8,219 nt of DNA from JAFGMQ01 sp036733345 (GTDB lineage Bacteria > Desulfobacterota > DSM-4660 > Desulfatiglandales > Desulfatiglandaceae), in contig DAINAR010000087.1 in NCBI GenBank assembly GCA_036733345.1, forward strand, positions 1 to 8,219, in the 5' to 3' direction. Shown one piece after another: positions 1-6,689 of this stretch. The notes below the pieces were generated by a model that had not been told where the DNA came from, ran no database searches, and was given only the letters and a program-made list of their open reading frames with translations. The first letter of the stretch is position 1. Each line of letters begins with the position of its first letter. The position numbers were made by a program, and so were the translations under genes.

Positions 1-1
1 G

Positions 2-200
2 AGAGTATTGACGGTTTTTGAAGCTAAAGTAGCAGGCAGGAGAGAAGCAGATGCGGGAAACATGGAAAAGATAAAAGACGGTGGAAAGATGAATTATCAT
101 AATATGATATCATTATTTGACACATGGTTCTATATTGGCTAAAAAGGCATTTGATGACTTTTATGAGTTTATCAAGTATCTTGAATGCATAAAAGGTTAG
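2..200 (+). pseudogene. 3' end of an unrecognised gene, readable only with one frameshift
   Basis: One frame is open from base 2 and reads through residues such as NYHNMISLFDTWFYI to a TAA at 140-142. A second frame, taken up at about 135 (TTG), continues LAKKAFDDFYEFIKYLECIKG to a TAG at 198-200. Joined, the two give about 66 residues of plausible helical, amphipathic C-terminus, rich in Asp, Glu, Lys and aromatic residues. The simplest reading is a gene whose end has one extra or missing base near 134. The upstream part lies outside the window. I do not recognise the family. Alternatives are a sequencing error, or chance open frames in AT-rich DNA, since the second frame has no start codon of its own. 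Only the apparent continuity across the break supports a real gene. Confidence 0.35.
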
Positions 201-226
201 CATTATGCTCGTAAAGGTTTTATAAT
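197..226 (+). promoter_or_regulatory. candidate sigma-70-type promoter for polA
   Basis: A perfect TATAAT lies at 221-226. Eighteen bases upstream, TTAGCA (197-202) matches four of six bases of TTGACA. The predicted transcript would have a leader of roughly 75 bases, AT-rich and including a T7 run at 242-248, before the polA ATG at 309. The -35-like box overlaps the stop codon of the putative upstream fragment. In AT-rich DNA a chance TATAAT is quite possible, so this is tentative. Confidence 0.35.
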
Positions 227-308
227 ATTACGATATTCTTGTTTTTTTAGTGAAAAAGTTTTCTTGTATTTCAATCCATATCTTTATCCGTACAAAAATT
301 AATTTCTT

Positions 309-2990
309 ATGACCCAGGAAAGAGAAGCAGTATATCTGATAGACGGAAGTTCATATATTCACAGGGCCTATCATGCGATAAGGAACCTTGCAAATTCAAG
401 CGGCTTCCCCACGAATGTAATATTCGGCTTTACAAAAATGATCCTGAAGCTCCTTGCCGACAGGAACCCCACGTATATTGCAATAGTTTTTGATTCAAAA
501 GGACCGACTTTCAGGCATGAGCTGTATCAGGACTATAAGGCAAACCGTCCTCCGATGCCTGAAGACATGGCTGTGCAAATCCCTTTCATCAAGTCAATAA
601 TTTCAAAAATGAAGATAAGTTCTATTGAAAAACAGGGTTATGAAGCTGACGATATTATTGGAACGCTGGCCAGGGTTTGTGAAAAAAATGGATTCAGTGT
701 TGTAATGGTGACAGGTGACAAGGATTTCAGGCAGCTTGTTACCCCTCATATATCAATGCTGGACACGATGAAGGATACGGTTACGGATTATGAAAAACTG
801 AAAGATGAATACGGGTTTGAGCCGGAAAAATTTGTAGATGTCATGGGGCTTTCGGGCGATAGTGTGGATAATATCCCCGGCGTTCCCGGCGTTGGTGAAA
901 AGACGGCGGTGGGTCTTATAACTGAATTCGGATCATTTGAAGGCGTCTTTGAAAACCTTGATAAGGTTAATAAAAAGAAACTGAAAGAGAATCTGCAGAA
1001 TTTTATGGAGCAGGCAGCCTTAAGCAAAGAGCTGGCCACAATAGATCTGAATGTTCCGGTTGATGAGGATATGGAACAGTTTAAGATGGGAACGCCTGAC
1101 GGAGAAGAGCTCGCTAAAATATTCAGAGAAATGGAGTTCAGGGGATTATGGGAACAGTTTGCTTCCAGACAGGAAGGTTCTGCGGACTACAGGCTGTGTC
1201 TTTCAAAAGATGATTTGCGGTCACTGGCCGGGCAGATAAAGGAGAGAGGTATTGTTTCTATTGATACAGAAACTACCAGCCAGGATCCTATGAAAGCTGA
1301 ACTTGTGGGCATTTCATTTTCCTTTGAAGAAAAAAGCTCATGGTATCTGCCTCTCGGTCATCTGTATCTGGGCGCCCCTCCTCAGCTCAAGCTTCAGGAT
1401 GCCAGAGATATCCTGGAAGATATAATTGAAGATGAGCATATCTTAAAAATCGGTCAGAATATAAAATATGATGCAGAGGTCCTGAAGCGTCACGGAATGG
1501 AACTGAAAGGAATCAATTTCGATACAATGATTGCCTCCTATGTCATTAATCCGGGTCTAAGGCAGCACAACCTTGATTATCTGGCCCAGCATTACCTTAA
1601 TCATAAGATGATTACCTATGAGGAGGTTACAGGAAAAGGCAAAAATGCGATTAATTTTTCAGAGGTGGAACTTGAAAAGGCCAGGGACTATTCCTGTGAG
1701 GATGCTGATATTACATTCAGATTGATGATGATCCTGGATAAGAAACTTAAAGAAGATGGAAATGAAGAACTCTTCTATGATATGGAGATGAAACTCCTTC
1801 CGGTTTTAATGGATATGGAGATGACAGGCATCAGGATTGACGGTGATTATTTCAAAAGGATGTCCAGGGAGTTTTCCGAGCAGCTTAAGACGCTGGAGAG
1901 GAAAATCTATAAAGAGGCGGGTATGGAATTTAATATCAACTCTCCCCAGCAGCTTGGATACGTGCTTTTTGAAAAACTTAATCTGCCCACTCAGAAAAAG
2001 ACAGTCAAGACAAAGAAATACTCAACAGATGTCAAGGTGCTTAAAAAATTATGCGCTTTTCCTAATAAAACTCCCAGACTGATGCTGCGGTACAGGACTT
2101 TATCAAAGCTTAAATCGACTTATCTTGATTCACTTGTTGAAATGGTGGACAAAAGTACCGGCAGGATCCATACCTCCTATAATCAAACTGTTACAGCAAC
2201 AGGACGCCTAAGCAGCAGCAATCCGAATTTGCAGAATATTCCCATTAGAGGAGATGAGGGCCGGGAGATCAGAAAGGGTTTTGTGGCTGAGGACGGGTAT
2301 TGTCTGGTCTCAGCTGACTACAGCCAGGTTGAGTTAAGAGTCTTTGCCCATTATTCACAGGATAAGGCGTTTATTGATGCATATAGACAGGAAGAGGATA
2401 TCCATGGCATAACTGCCTCAGAGATCCTGGGCGTCGATCGTGAGTCTGTAACACCTGAAATGAGAAGAATTGCGAAGGCGATTAATTTCGGCATAATTTA
2501 TGGCATGGGACCGCAAAAGCTCAGTGATGAATTAGGGATTGATCTGAAAACCGCAAAGGATTATATAAAGACCTACTATGAAAGGTATAAGGGTGTGATG
2601 AGGTACAAGGAAGAGATGGTTGAGACGGCGCGCAAGAAAGGCTATGTTTCAACTCTTTTTAACAGGATAAGATACCTGCCCGATATTAATCATAACAACA
2701 GGGTTATCAGGGCTGAAGCCGAGCGCATGGCAGTTAATACCCCTATTCAGGGAACAGCGGCGGATTTGATAAAAAAGGCCATGATTAATATCTATGATCG
2801 TCTTGGAAAGGAGGGATTCAAGGCCAAGATGATTCTGCAGGTTCATGACGAGCTTGTTTTTGAGACTCCCGAAGATGAGGCCGATAAATTGATTCCCATG
2901 ATCAGGGAAGAAATGGAAGGCGTTTATTCACTGCGTGTCCCGTTAACTGTGGATATTAACAAAGGGCTGAACTGGGATGAGGCTCATTAG
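309..2990 (+). CDS. polA: DNA polymerase I (5'-nuclease, 3'-5' exonuclease and polymerase domains)
   Basis: This is a full-length family A DNA polymerase of 893 residues (E. coli PolI has 928), which fills gaps and removes RNA primers in replication and repair in the cytoplasm. Residues 1 to about 290 are the 5'-nuclease: LIDGSSY with Asp12, GYEADDI, VTGDKDF, and the helix-hairpin-helix stretch GDSVDNIPGVPGVGEKTA near 183-200. The proofreading domain keeps its metal ligands: Asp319/Glu321 in DTE, Asn384 to Asp388, and Tyr461 to Asp465. The polymerase domain has motif A with Asp670 (SADYSQVELR), motif B with Arg719, Lys723, Phe727 and Tyr731, and motif C His846-Asp847-Glu848. All three activities should therefore be intact. 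An in-frame TAA at 300-302 makes ATG 309 the first possible start. No clear Shine-Dalgarno sequence precedes it; the leader is AAAAATTAATTTCTT. The activase gene follows 94 bases downstream with no obvious terminator, so readthrough is possible. Confidence 0.97.
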   Translation: MTQEREAVYLIDGSSYIHRAYHAIRNLANSSGFPTNVIFGFTKMILKLLADRNPTYIAIVFDSKGPTFRHELYQDYKANRPPMPEDMAVQIPFIKSIISKMKISSIEKQGYEADDIIGTLARVCEKNGFSVVMVTGDKDFRQLVTPHISMLDTMKDTVTDYEKLKDEYGFEPEKFVDVMGLSGDSVDNIPGVPGVGEKTAVGLITEFGSFEGVFENLDKVNKKKLKENLQNFMEQAALSKELATIDLNVPVDEDMEQFKMGTPDGEELAKIFREMEFRGLWEQFASRQEGSADYRLCLSKDDLRSLAGQIKERGIVSIDTETTSQDPMKAELVGISFSFEEKSSWYLPLGHLYLGAPPQLKLQDARDILEDIIEDEHILKIGQNIKYDAEVLKRHGMELKGINFDTMIASYVINPGLRQHNLDYLAQHYLNHKMITYEEVTGKGKNAINFSEVELEKARDYSCEDADITFRLMMILDKKLKEDGNEELFYDMEMKLLPVLMDMEMTGIRIDGDYFKRMSREFSEQLKTLERKIYKEAGMEFNINSPQQLGYVLFEKLNLPTQKKTVKTKKYSTDVKVLKKLCAFPNKTPRLMLRYRTLSKLKSTYLDSLVEMVDKSTGRIHTSYNQTVTATGRLSSSNPNLQNIPIRGDEGREIRKGFVAEDGYCLVSADYSQVELRVFAHYSQDKAFIDAYRQEEDIHGITASEILGVDRESVTPEMRRIAKAINFGIIYGMGPQKLSDELGIDLKTAKDYIKTYYERYKGVMRYKEEMVETARKKGYVSTLFNRIRYLPDINHNNRVIRAEAERMAVNTPIQGTAADLIKKAMINIYDRLGKEGFKAKMILQVHDELVFETPEDEADKLIPMIREEMEGVYSLRVPLTVDINKGLNWDEAH

Positions 2991-3084
2991 AGGCCTTAAC
3001 GCTTTCAGGGGCCTGATAAAAACCGAATAAAAACAACTCTTCTCATTTCGAATATCAGGGAAAAAGGTAGAAATTTCAGCCGCT

Positions 3085-6000
3085 ATGGCAGATAAATCAG
3101 GTGTGAACGATATGCTTGCAAGAAAAAAAACAGAGGATAATGAAAGCAGTCAGGTATATATTGGAATTGATGCCGGATCTGTAAGCATCAACTGTGTTGC
3201 AATAGATGAAAAAAAGGAAATTTTATATGAGGCCCCTTACACTCGCCATTATGGTAAGGTGAAAGAACTGGTTTTTGAGATTGTCAAGGAACTTTATGCA
3301 AAATACGGAGAGAAAAAGATACAGGCAGTATCTTTTACCGGAAACCATGCAAAAAGTATCAGTGAAAAACTCGGCACATTTTATGAATTTGAAACAATAA
3401 GCCAGGTCCTTGGTGCCCTTTCTGTCCAGCCTGATGTTAGGTCAATAATCAGCATGGGAGGACAGGAAACAGCCCTGTTTCAAATAAATCATTTTGTATC
3501 TGATGGCATGTCAGATAACTCCGGCTGGGAATTGGAATATTTCAAAACAAATGGACCGTGTGCCTCAGGGACAGGATCTTTTATCGAACAGCAGGCCGAA
3601 AGACTGGCAACATCCATTTACAGCGAGGAATCGGATTTAGCCAGGGGGCATATCGACAGTATACTTTCCGAGTTCATCAAGCTTGGCTTAACAAGTAAAA
3701 AGCCTGCCAATGTAGCTTGCCGCTGCACTGTATTCACAAAATCCGATATGATACATCTTCAAAACAAGGGAGAGAGACTTGAGGATATTATCAATGGTCT
3801 GCATGTTGGAAATGCCAGAAACTATATCAGCACTATAGTGTCCAATCGGGTTCTGGAAGAACCGATCATTTTTATTGGCGGGCTTTCATTGAACAGTCTT
3901 CAGGTTAATGCCTTCAGGACATATTTCCCGGAGCTTATCGTACCTCCGCACAATTCATCAATAGGCGCTCTCGGTGTTGCCTTACAGGCCCTTGAGTCTG
4001 ATATAAAAAATGTTCCTGATCTTGAGATACTGGAGCGTGCCGGATCTGAAGACGGTATTTCCGTTCCATTTGCACCCAGGCTTGAATTAAAACACACCCT
4101 GTTTTCCAGGACTCATGAAATCGAAAAAAGGTCTTTTTCCGGAAAGACAAGGGTATTTCTCGGTATAGATATAGGGTCCACGACTACAAAGTATGTACTG
4201 ATAAATGAATACGATGAGATTATCAAGAAAAACTATGTTCTTACCCAGGGAAAGCCGATAGAGGTTACCCAGCGACTCCTCGGCGAAATGAGGGATGATC
4301 TGGGCAGGAAGATTGAGATTGCTGGTGCGGCCACAACAGGTTCAGGCAGAAACGTTGTCGGAGATTTTCTTAATGTTGATCTGATTATTGATGAAATTAC
4401 GGCACATGCAACCGGTGCAGTTAAAATCGATCCGGATGTGGATACGATCTTTGAAATCGGAGGACAGGATTCGAAGTATATCTATCTTTCAAATTCCTAT
4501 CCTCTGGACTTTGATATGAACAAGGTATGCGCTGCCGGTACGGGAAGTTTCCTGCATGAACTGGCCAATAAGTATGGAATCAATATAGTAGGAGAATTTG
4601 AAGAGATAGCACTTTCGTCAGATTCTCCGGTAAAGCTTGCTGAGAGATGCACTGTATTCATGGAATCAGACCTCGTATCCTATCATCAGAAAGGAGTAGA
4701 CCATAATGATCTGATGGCAGGACTGTGTTATGCAATTGTCCACAATTATCTGAATCGCGTGGTTGGAAAGAGAAAGATAGGACAAGGAGTTATGTTCCTG
4801 GGAGGTCCTTCATTGAATAAAGGTGTTGTGGCTGCATTTGAAAATGTCCTGGGTCGAGGCCTTACAGTACCGCAACACAGAGAGGTTCTGGGGGCATACG
4901 GGGCCGCTCTCAGTGTTAAAGAAAAAATGATGCTTGATAAAAGGGATAAAAGCACATTACGAGAGCTTGACAGCATAATAAAAGACCGTTTGGATTATAC
5001 GGAAAAGGTATGTCATGCAGATAAAAACTGTCATAACCAGTGCAAACTGAAAATCTATGATTTTGATGGTCGACGCAGTGTATGGGGTGGCGAGTGCGGG
5101 CGATATGAAGTGGTAAGAACCGGAGGAGCAAAAAAAGAGAATCTTTTTGAAATGAGGCAGAAAATACTGCAGAACTATCTGGCCGGTGTATGCGAAGAAT
5201 TGTCTGATGAAGCGTTGATGGAAATTGATGCCCGTCCGACCGTAGGAATGCAGAGGGCGCTTTACGGTATTCAGACAGCCGTGCTGTGGGCACATTTCTT
5301 TGATCAGCTGGGTTTCAGGCTAATTATGACCCCGCCTACCAATATGGAAATATCCAGAAAAGGGATTGAGTCAATGGTGGCTGAAACCTGCTATCCGGTA
5401 ATGGTATCCCACGGGCACATCAGGGAGCTGATAGGCAGGACAAAATACCTTTTTATCCCCACGATTATCAATATGTCAGGGCCTGAACTTTCGGAAGCAT
5501 CGCTATACTGTCCCATGCTCCAGAGTAATTCATATATGGTACGTTCGGCTCTTAACATTGATCCTTCATCGATATTGAGTCCTGCAATTCATTTGAAACA
5601 TGATCCGGAAAAGCTTGCCCTTGAAATATGGCAGCAGATTCAATCAAAGCTCGGAGTAAGAAAGTCCGATGTTAGAAAGGCACTTCTATATGCAATGGAG
5701 AGGCAGAGACAGTTTGAAGCGGAGCTTTATAAAGAGGGAAGTGATATTTTGGAGGCTCACAGTCAGGACGAACCCTTTGTTGTTGTCACGGGGCGGCCAT
5801 ACAATCTTTATGATGAACGGCTGAATCTGAGGTTGGGCCAGAATTTGTCCCGGATCGGTGTTACGGCATTGCCGATGGATTTTATCGATGTGTCATCCGT
5901 GGATCTTTCGGATTTTCCGTCCATGTACTGGGGGCTTGGTGCAAGGATATTAAGGACAGCCAGGTTTATTAAAGAGAATGATAATTGTTATGGTCTTCAT

Positions 6001-6210
6001 TTGACGAATTTTGAGTGCGGGGCTGATTCTTTTCTGGAACATTTTTATAAGCACATTATGGATGATAAGGCATATTTGATACTTGAGCTGGATGAGCACA
6101 GTGCCGTAGCAGGTGTTATGACAAGGCTTGAGGCATATAAGAATGTTATAGACAATACCATGCAAAAGGGTAGAACAGACATGGATATCGATTTGAAGAT
6201 GGCTAATTGA
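3085..6210 (+). CDS. tandem acyl-CoA dehydratase activase (two BadF/BcrA-type ATPase domains plus DUF2229-like region)
   Basis: This 1041-residue protein belongs to the 2-hydroxyacyl-CoA dehydratase activase group, which couples ATP hydrolysis to transfer of a low-potential electron from a [4Fe-4S] cluster. Two ASKHA ATPase domains are visible, with phosphate loops GIDAGS (27-32) and GIDIGSTTTKY (from 360). Each keeps both cysteines that in HgdC-type dimers hold the bridging cluster: CASGTGSF Cys159 and CRCTVF Cys212/214 in the first, CAAGTGSF Cys482 and CTVF Cys522 in the second. A four-cysteine group follows (643, 649, 653, 671). From about 718 comes a DUF2229-type region (VGMQRALYG, ETCYPV with Cys769). 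A GRPYN-to-LTNFECGADSF region with Cys978 ends in DEHSAVAGVMTRLEAY. One-piece relatives are about 1400 residues and continue into a part that here is the separate gene at 6690. The substrate is unknown; no dehydratase subunits lie nearby. ATG 3085 has only GGTAG 14 bases upstream; ATG 3112 (Met10) is better placed behind AGGTG. Both keep the first domain. Confidence 0.92.
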   Translation: MADKSGVNDMLARKKTEDNESSQVYIGIDAGSVSINCVAIDEKKEILYEAPYTRHYGKVKELVFEIVKELYAKYGEKKIQAVSFTGNHAKSISEKLGTFYEFETISQVLGALSVQPDVRSIISMGGQETALFQINHFVSDGMSDNSGWELEYFKTNGPCASGTGSFIEQQAERLATSIYSEESDLARGHIDSILSEFIKLGLTSKKPANVACRCTVFTKSDMIHLQNKGERLEDIINGLHVGNARNYISTIVSNRVLEEPIIFIGGLSLNSLQVNAFRTYFPELIVPPHNSSIGALGVALQALESDIKNVPDLEILERAGSEDGISVPFAPRLELKHTLFSRTHEIEKRSFSGKTRVFLGIDIGSTTTKYVLINEYDEIIKKNYVLTQGKPIEVTQRLLGEMRDDLGRKIEIAGAATTGSGRNVVGDFLNVDLIIDEITAHATGAVKIDPDVDTIFEIGGQDSKYIYLSNSYPLDFDMNKVCAAGTGSFLHELANKYGINIVGEFEEIALSSDSPVKLAERCTVFMESDLVSYHQKGVDHNDLMAGLCYAIVHNYLNRVVGKRKIGQGVMFLGGPSLNKGVVAAFENVLGRGLTVPQHREVLGAYGAALSVKEKMMLDKRDKSTLRELDSIIKDRLDYTEKVCHADKNCHNQCKLKIYDFDGRRSVWGGECGRYEVVRTGGAKKENLFEMRQKILQNYLAGVCEELSDEALMEIDARPTVGMQRALYGIQTAVLWAHFFDQLGFRLIMTPPTNMEISRKGIESMVAETCYPVMVSHGHIRELIGRTKYLFIPTIINMSGPELSEASLYCPMLQSNSYMVRSALNIDPSSILSPAIHLKHDPEKLALEIWQQIQSKLGVRKSDVRKALLYAMERQRQFEAELYKEGSDILEAHSQDEPFVVVTGRPYNLYDERLNLRLGQNLSRIGVTALPMDFIDVSSVDLSDFPSMYWGLGARILRTARFIKENDNCYGLHLTNFECGADSFLEHFYKHIMDDKAYLILELDEHSAVAGVMTRLEAYKNVIDNTMQKGRTDMDIDLKMAN
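3099..3103 (+). promoter_or_regulatory. alternative ribosome binding site favouring a start at 3112
   Basis: AGGTG ends eight bases before the in-frame ATG at 3112. By contrast, the purine patch before ATG 3085 (GGTAG, 3066-3070) is 14 bases away. If used, the activase would be 1032 residues, still beginning well ahead of the first phosphate loop. Initiation at 3085 remains possible. Confidence 0.4.
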
Positions 6211-6222
6211 GTAAAGCTGACA

Positions 6223-6232
6223 GGTTATAGGT
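6223..6232 (+). repeat. inverted partner of the tandem repeat before the 453-residue gene
   Basis: GGTTATAGGT here is the exact reverse complement of ACCTATAACC at 6655-6664. It starts 12 bases after the activase stop. The two sites bracket the element-containing gap, so they could mark its original edges. Ten bases of low-complexity sequence could also match by chance. Confidence 0.35.
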
Positions 6233-6255
6233 AGCTCATAATAGTTGATGAATAA

Positions 6256-6299
6256 CTGAATGCTCAAGGATTGCCCGTCAGGGTTTCTTGAGGGTTCAG
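6256..6299 (+). ncRNA. long hairpin at the 5' side of the structured element
   Basis: CTGAA (6256-6260) pairs with TTCAG (6295-6299) and CTCAAG (6263-6268) with CTTGAG (6287-6292), with a two-base internal loop on each side. CCC/GGG (6273-6275 and 6280-6282) can close an inner GTCA loop. No T run follows at once, so this is not a standard terminator. A second small hairpin, CCGA-GATG-TCGG, comes right after at 6302-6313. I read both as the 5' part of the structured RNA element described below. Confidence 0.5.
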
Positions 6300-6336
6300 C
6301 CCCGAGATGTCGGATAGAAGCGTAAGATTAGAATAA

Positions 6337-6370
6337 CCAGGCTTATGCGGGCTCTTTAGTAAGTCTGCAT
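6337..6370 (+). repeat. left arm of 34-base inverted repeat, itself a hairpin
   Basis: Matches the reverse complement of 6526-6559 at 31 of 34 positions. Within it, ATGCGGGCT (6345-6353) pairs with AGTCTGCAT (6362-6370) around an eight-base loop, with two G-U pairs on the + strand. The corresponding region at 8109-8142 is recognisable but diverged. Confidence 0.8.
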
Positions 6371-6504
6371 ATGTCTGAGTCATTCACAAAAGACGGCAGG
6401 TTGGCAACGTAATCCTGTAGTAGCAAGCCCCCTCGTATGAGTGATCGTTCAGCATTAGGTCAATCCCTGCCTGTTAGTGGGGCTAAAGAAATAAGGGATC
6501 GCAA

Positions 6505-6633
6505 ATGCCCTTCAGAGTTTTTTCGATGCAGACTTACGAAAGAGCCCGCATAAGTCCGGCTGTGTTTTTAGATAATAGGAAAAAAATAGTTTTGTCATTT
6601 CGAAAGAATTTACCAGGCCGTGGGCGAGAATGA
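6505..6633 (+). pseudogene. broken start of an ORF, possibly iscB, after the structured RNA
   Basis: ATG 6505 is preceded by AAGGGA (6493-6498) at a six-base spacing, the best ribosome binding site in the gap. The frame reads MPFRVF and within two codons enters the inverted 34-base repeat. It then continues as an unremarkable 42-residue peptide to a TGA at 6631-6633. IscB proteins often begin with a short stretch ending in VFV before DKNKKPL-like residues, so MPFRVF would suit a truncated iscB start. Six residues are far too few for an assignment. The rest of the frame looks like accidental readthrough. It could be translated as a small peptide, but nothing else supports this. Confidence 0.3.
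6526..6559 (-). repeat. right arm of 34-base inverted repeat
   Basis: This is the inverted copy of 6337-6370, with three mismatches. Read on the - strand it forms the same 9-pair hairpin with two G-U pairs. Read on the + strand those two positions become A-C mismatches. The copy thus carries the left arm's sequence in reverse rather than being a new + strand hairpin. Confidence 0.8.
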
Positions 6634-6674
6634 ACCAATAACTGATAACCAATAACCTATAACCAATAACCAAA
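6633..6674 (+). repeat. three 14-base tandem repeats before the 453-residue gene
   Basis: AACCAATAAC occurs at 6633-6642, 6647-6656 and 6661-6670. The first two copies are followed by four-base linkers TGAT and CTAT; the third is followed by CAAA. The array ends about 16 bases before the ATG at 6690, so it lies in the immediate leader. Copy number could vary by slippage. From memory, similar low-complexity repeats are common between genes in sulfate reducers and related bacteria. Confidence 0.85.
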
Positions 6675-6689
6675 CAGAACAGAGAGAAT

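Larger units (their letters stand above)
6256..6504 (+). ncRNA. candidate orphan omega-RNA (HEARO-like) of an IscB transposon
   Basis: About 250 bases with no long reading frame can fold into a series of hairpins on the + strand: 6256-6299, 6302-6313 and 6345-6370 (9 pairs including two G-U). There is also a long-range pairing of 6395-6403 with 6461-6471. A possible pseudoknot pairs AGCCCC 6426-6431 with GGGGCT 6479-6484. The structured part ends in a ribosome binding site and ATG at 6505. This order, structured RNA running into the start of an ORF, is what is known for HEARO/omega-RNAs, which guide the IscB nuclease. Part of the sequence recurs at 8107-8219. I infer the family from architecture only. 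A different structured mobile element is the main alternative. Confidence 0.42.
6256..6559 (+). mobile_element. decayed, non-autonomous mobile element between the two activase genes
   Basis: The element fills most of the 479-base gap. It includes a 34-base segment (6337-6370) repeated in inverted orientation at 6526-6559 with 31 matches, and the hairpin-rich interior. Its core recurs in the same orientation at about 8107-8219, so it is a dispersed repeat. No intact transposase or nuclease is present; only a broken start of an ORF remains at 6505. It could be a MITE with terminal inverted repeats, or an IS200/IS605-type (IscB) unit that lost its coding region. The rest of the gap, 6211-6255 and 6560-6689, is AT-rich and holds only short repeats. 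Confidence 0.6.

Noticed and set aside
96..113. ATCAT/ATGAT and ATGATATCAT palindromes as an operator
   Set aside because: Short AT-only palindromes are expected by chance here, and they lie inside the putative upstream coding fragment, far from the polA start.
210..248. CGTAA/TTACG hairpin (210-232) followed by a T7 run at 242-248, as a terminator of the upstream gene
   Set aside because: The stem has only five AT-rich pairs with a 13-base loop, and the T run begins about ten bases after it. It also overlaps the better promoter candidate.
2991..3014. AGGCC/GGCCT hairpin just after polA, as a terminator
   Set aside because: The stem is five pairs around a 14-base loop and no T run follows, so it gives no real support for termination.
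4916..5295. Antisense reading frames of 112 and 125 codons opposite the activase
   Set aside because: They overlap a strongly supported gene on the other strand, have no family resemblance or ribosome binding site I can see, and look like shadows of its codon pattern.
6493..6523. AAGGG/CCCTT hairpin plus T6 run as an intrinsic terminator
   Set aside because: The loop is ten bases and five bases separate stem and T run. AAGGGA and the ATG fit a translation start better, though a dual role cannot be excluded.
6337..6559. Retron or group II intron RNA
   Set aside because: There is no reverse transcriptase in the window, I see no intron domain V-like hairpin or GTGCG start, and no retron-type msr/msd layout.
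6337..6559. CRISPR array
   Set aside because: There are only two arms, in inverted rather than direct orientation, with no regular spacers and no cas genes.
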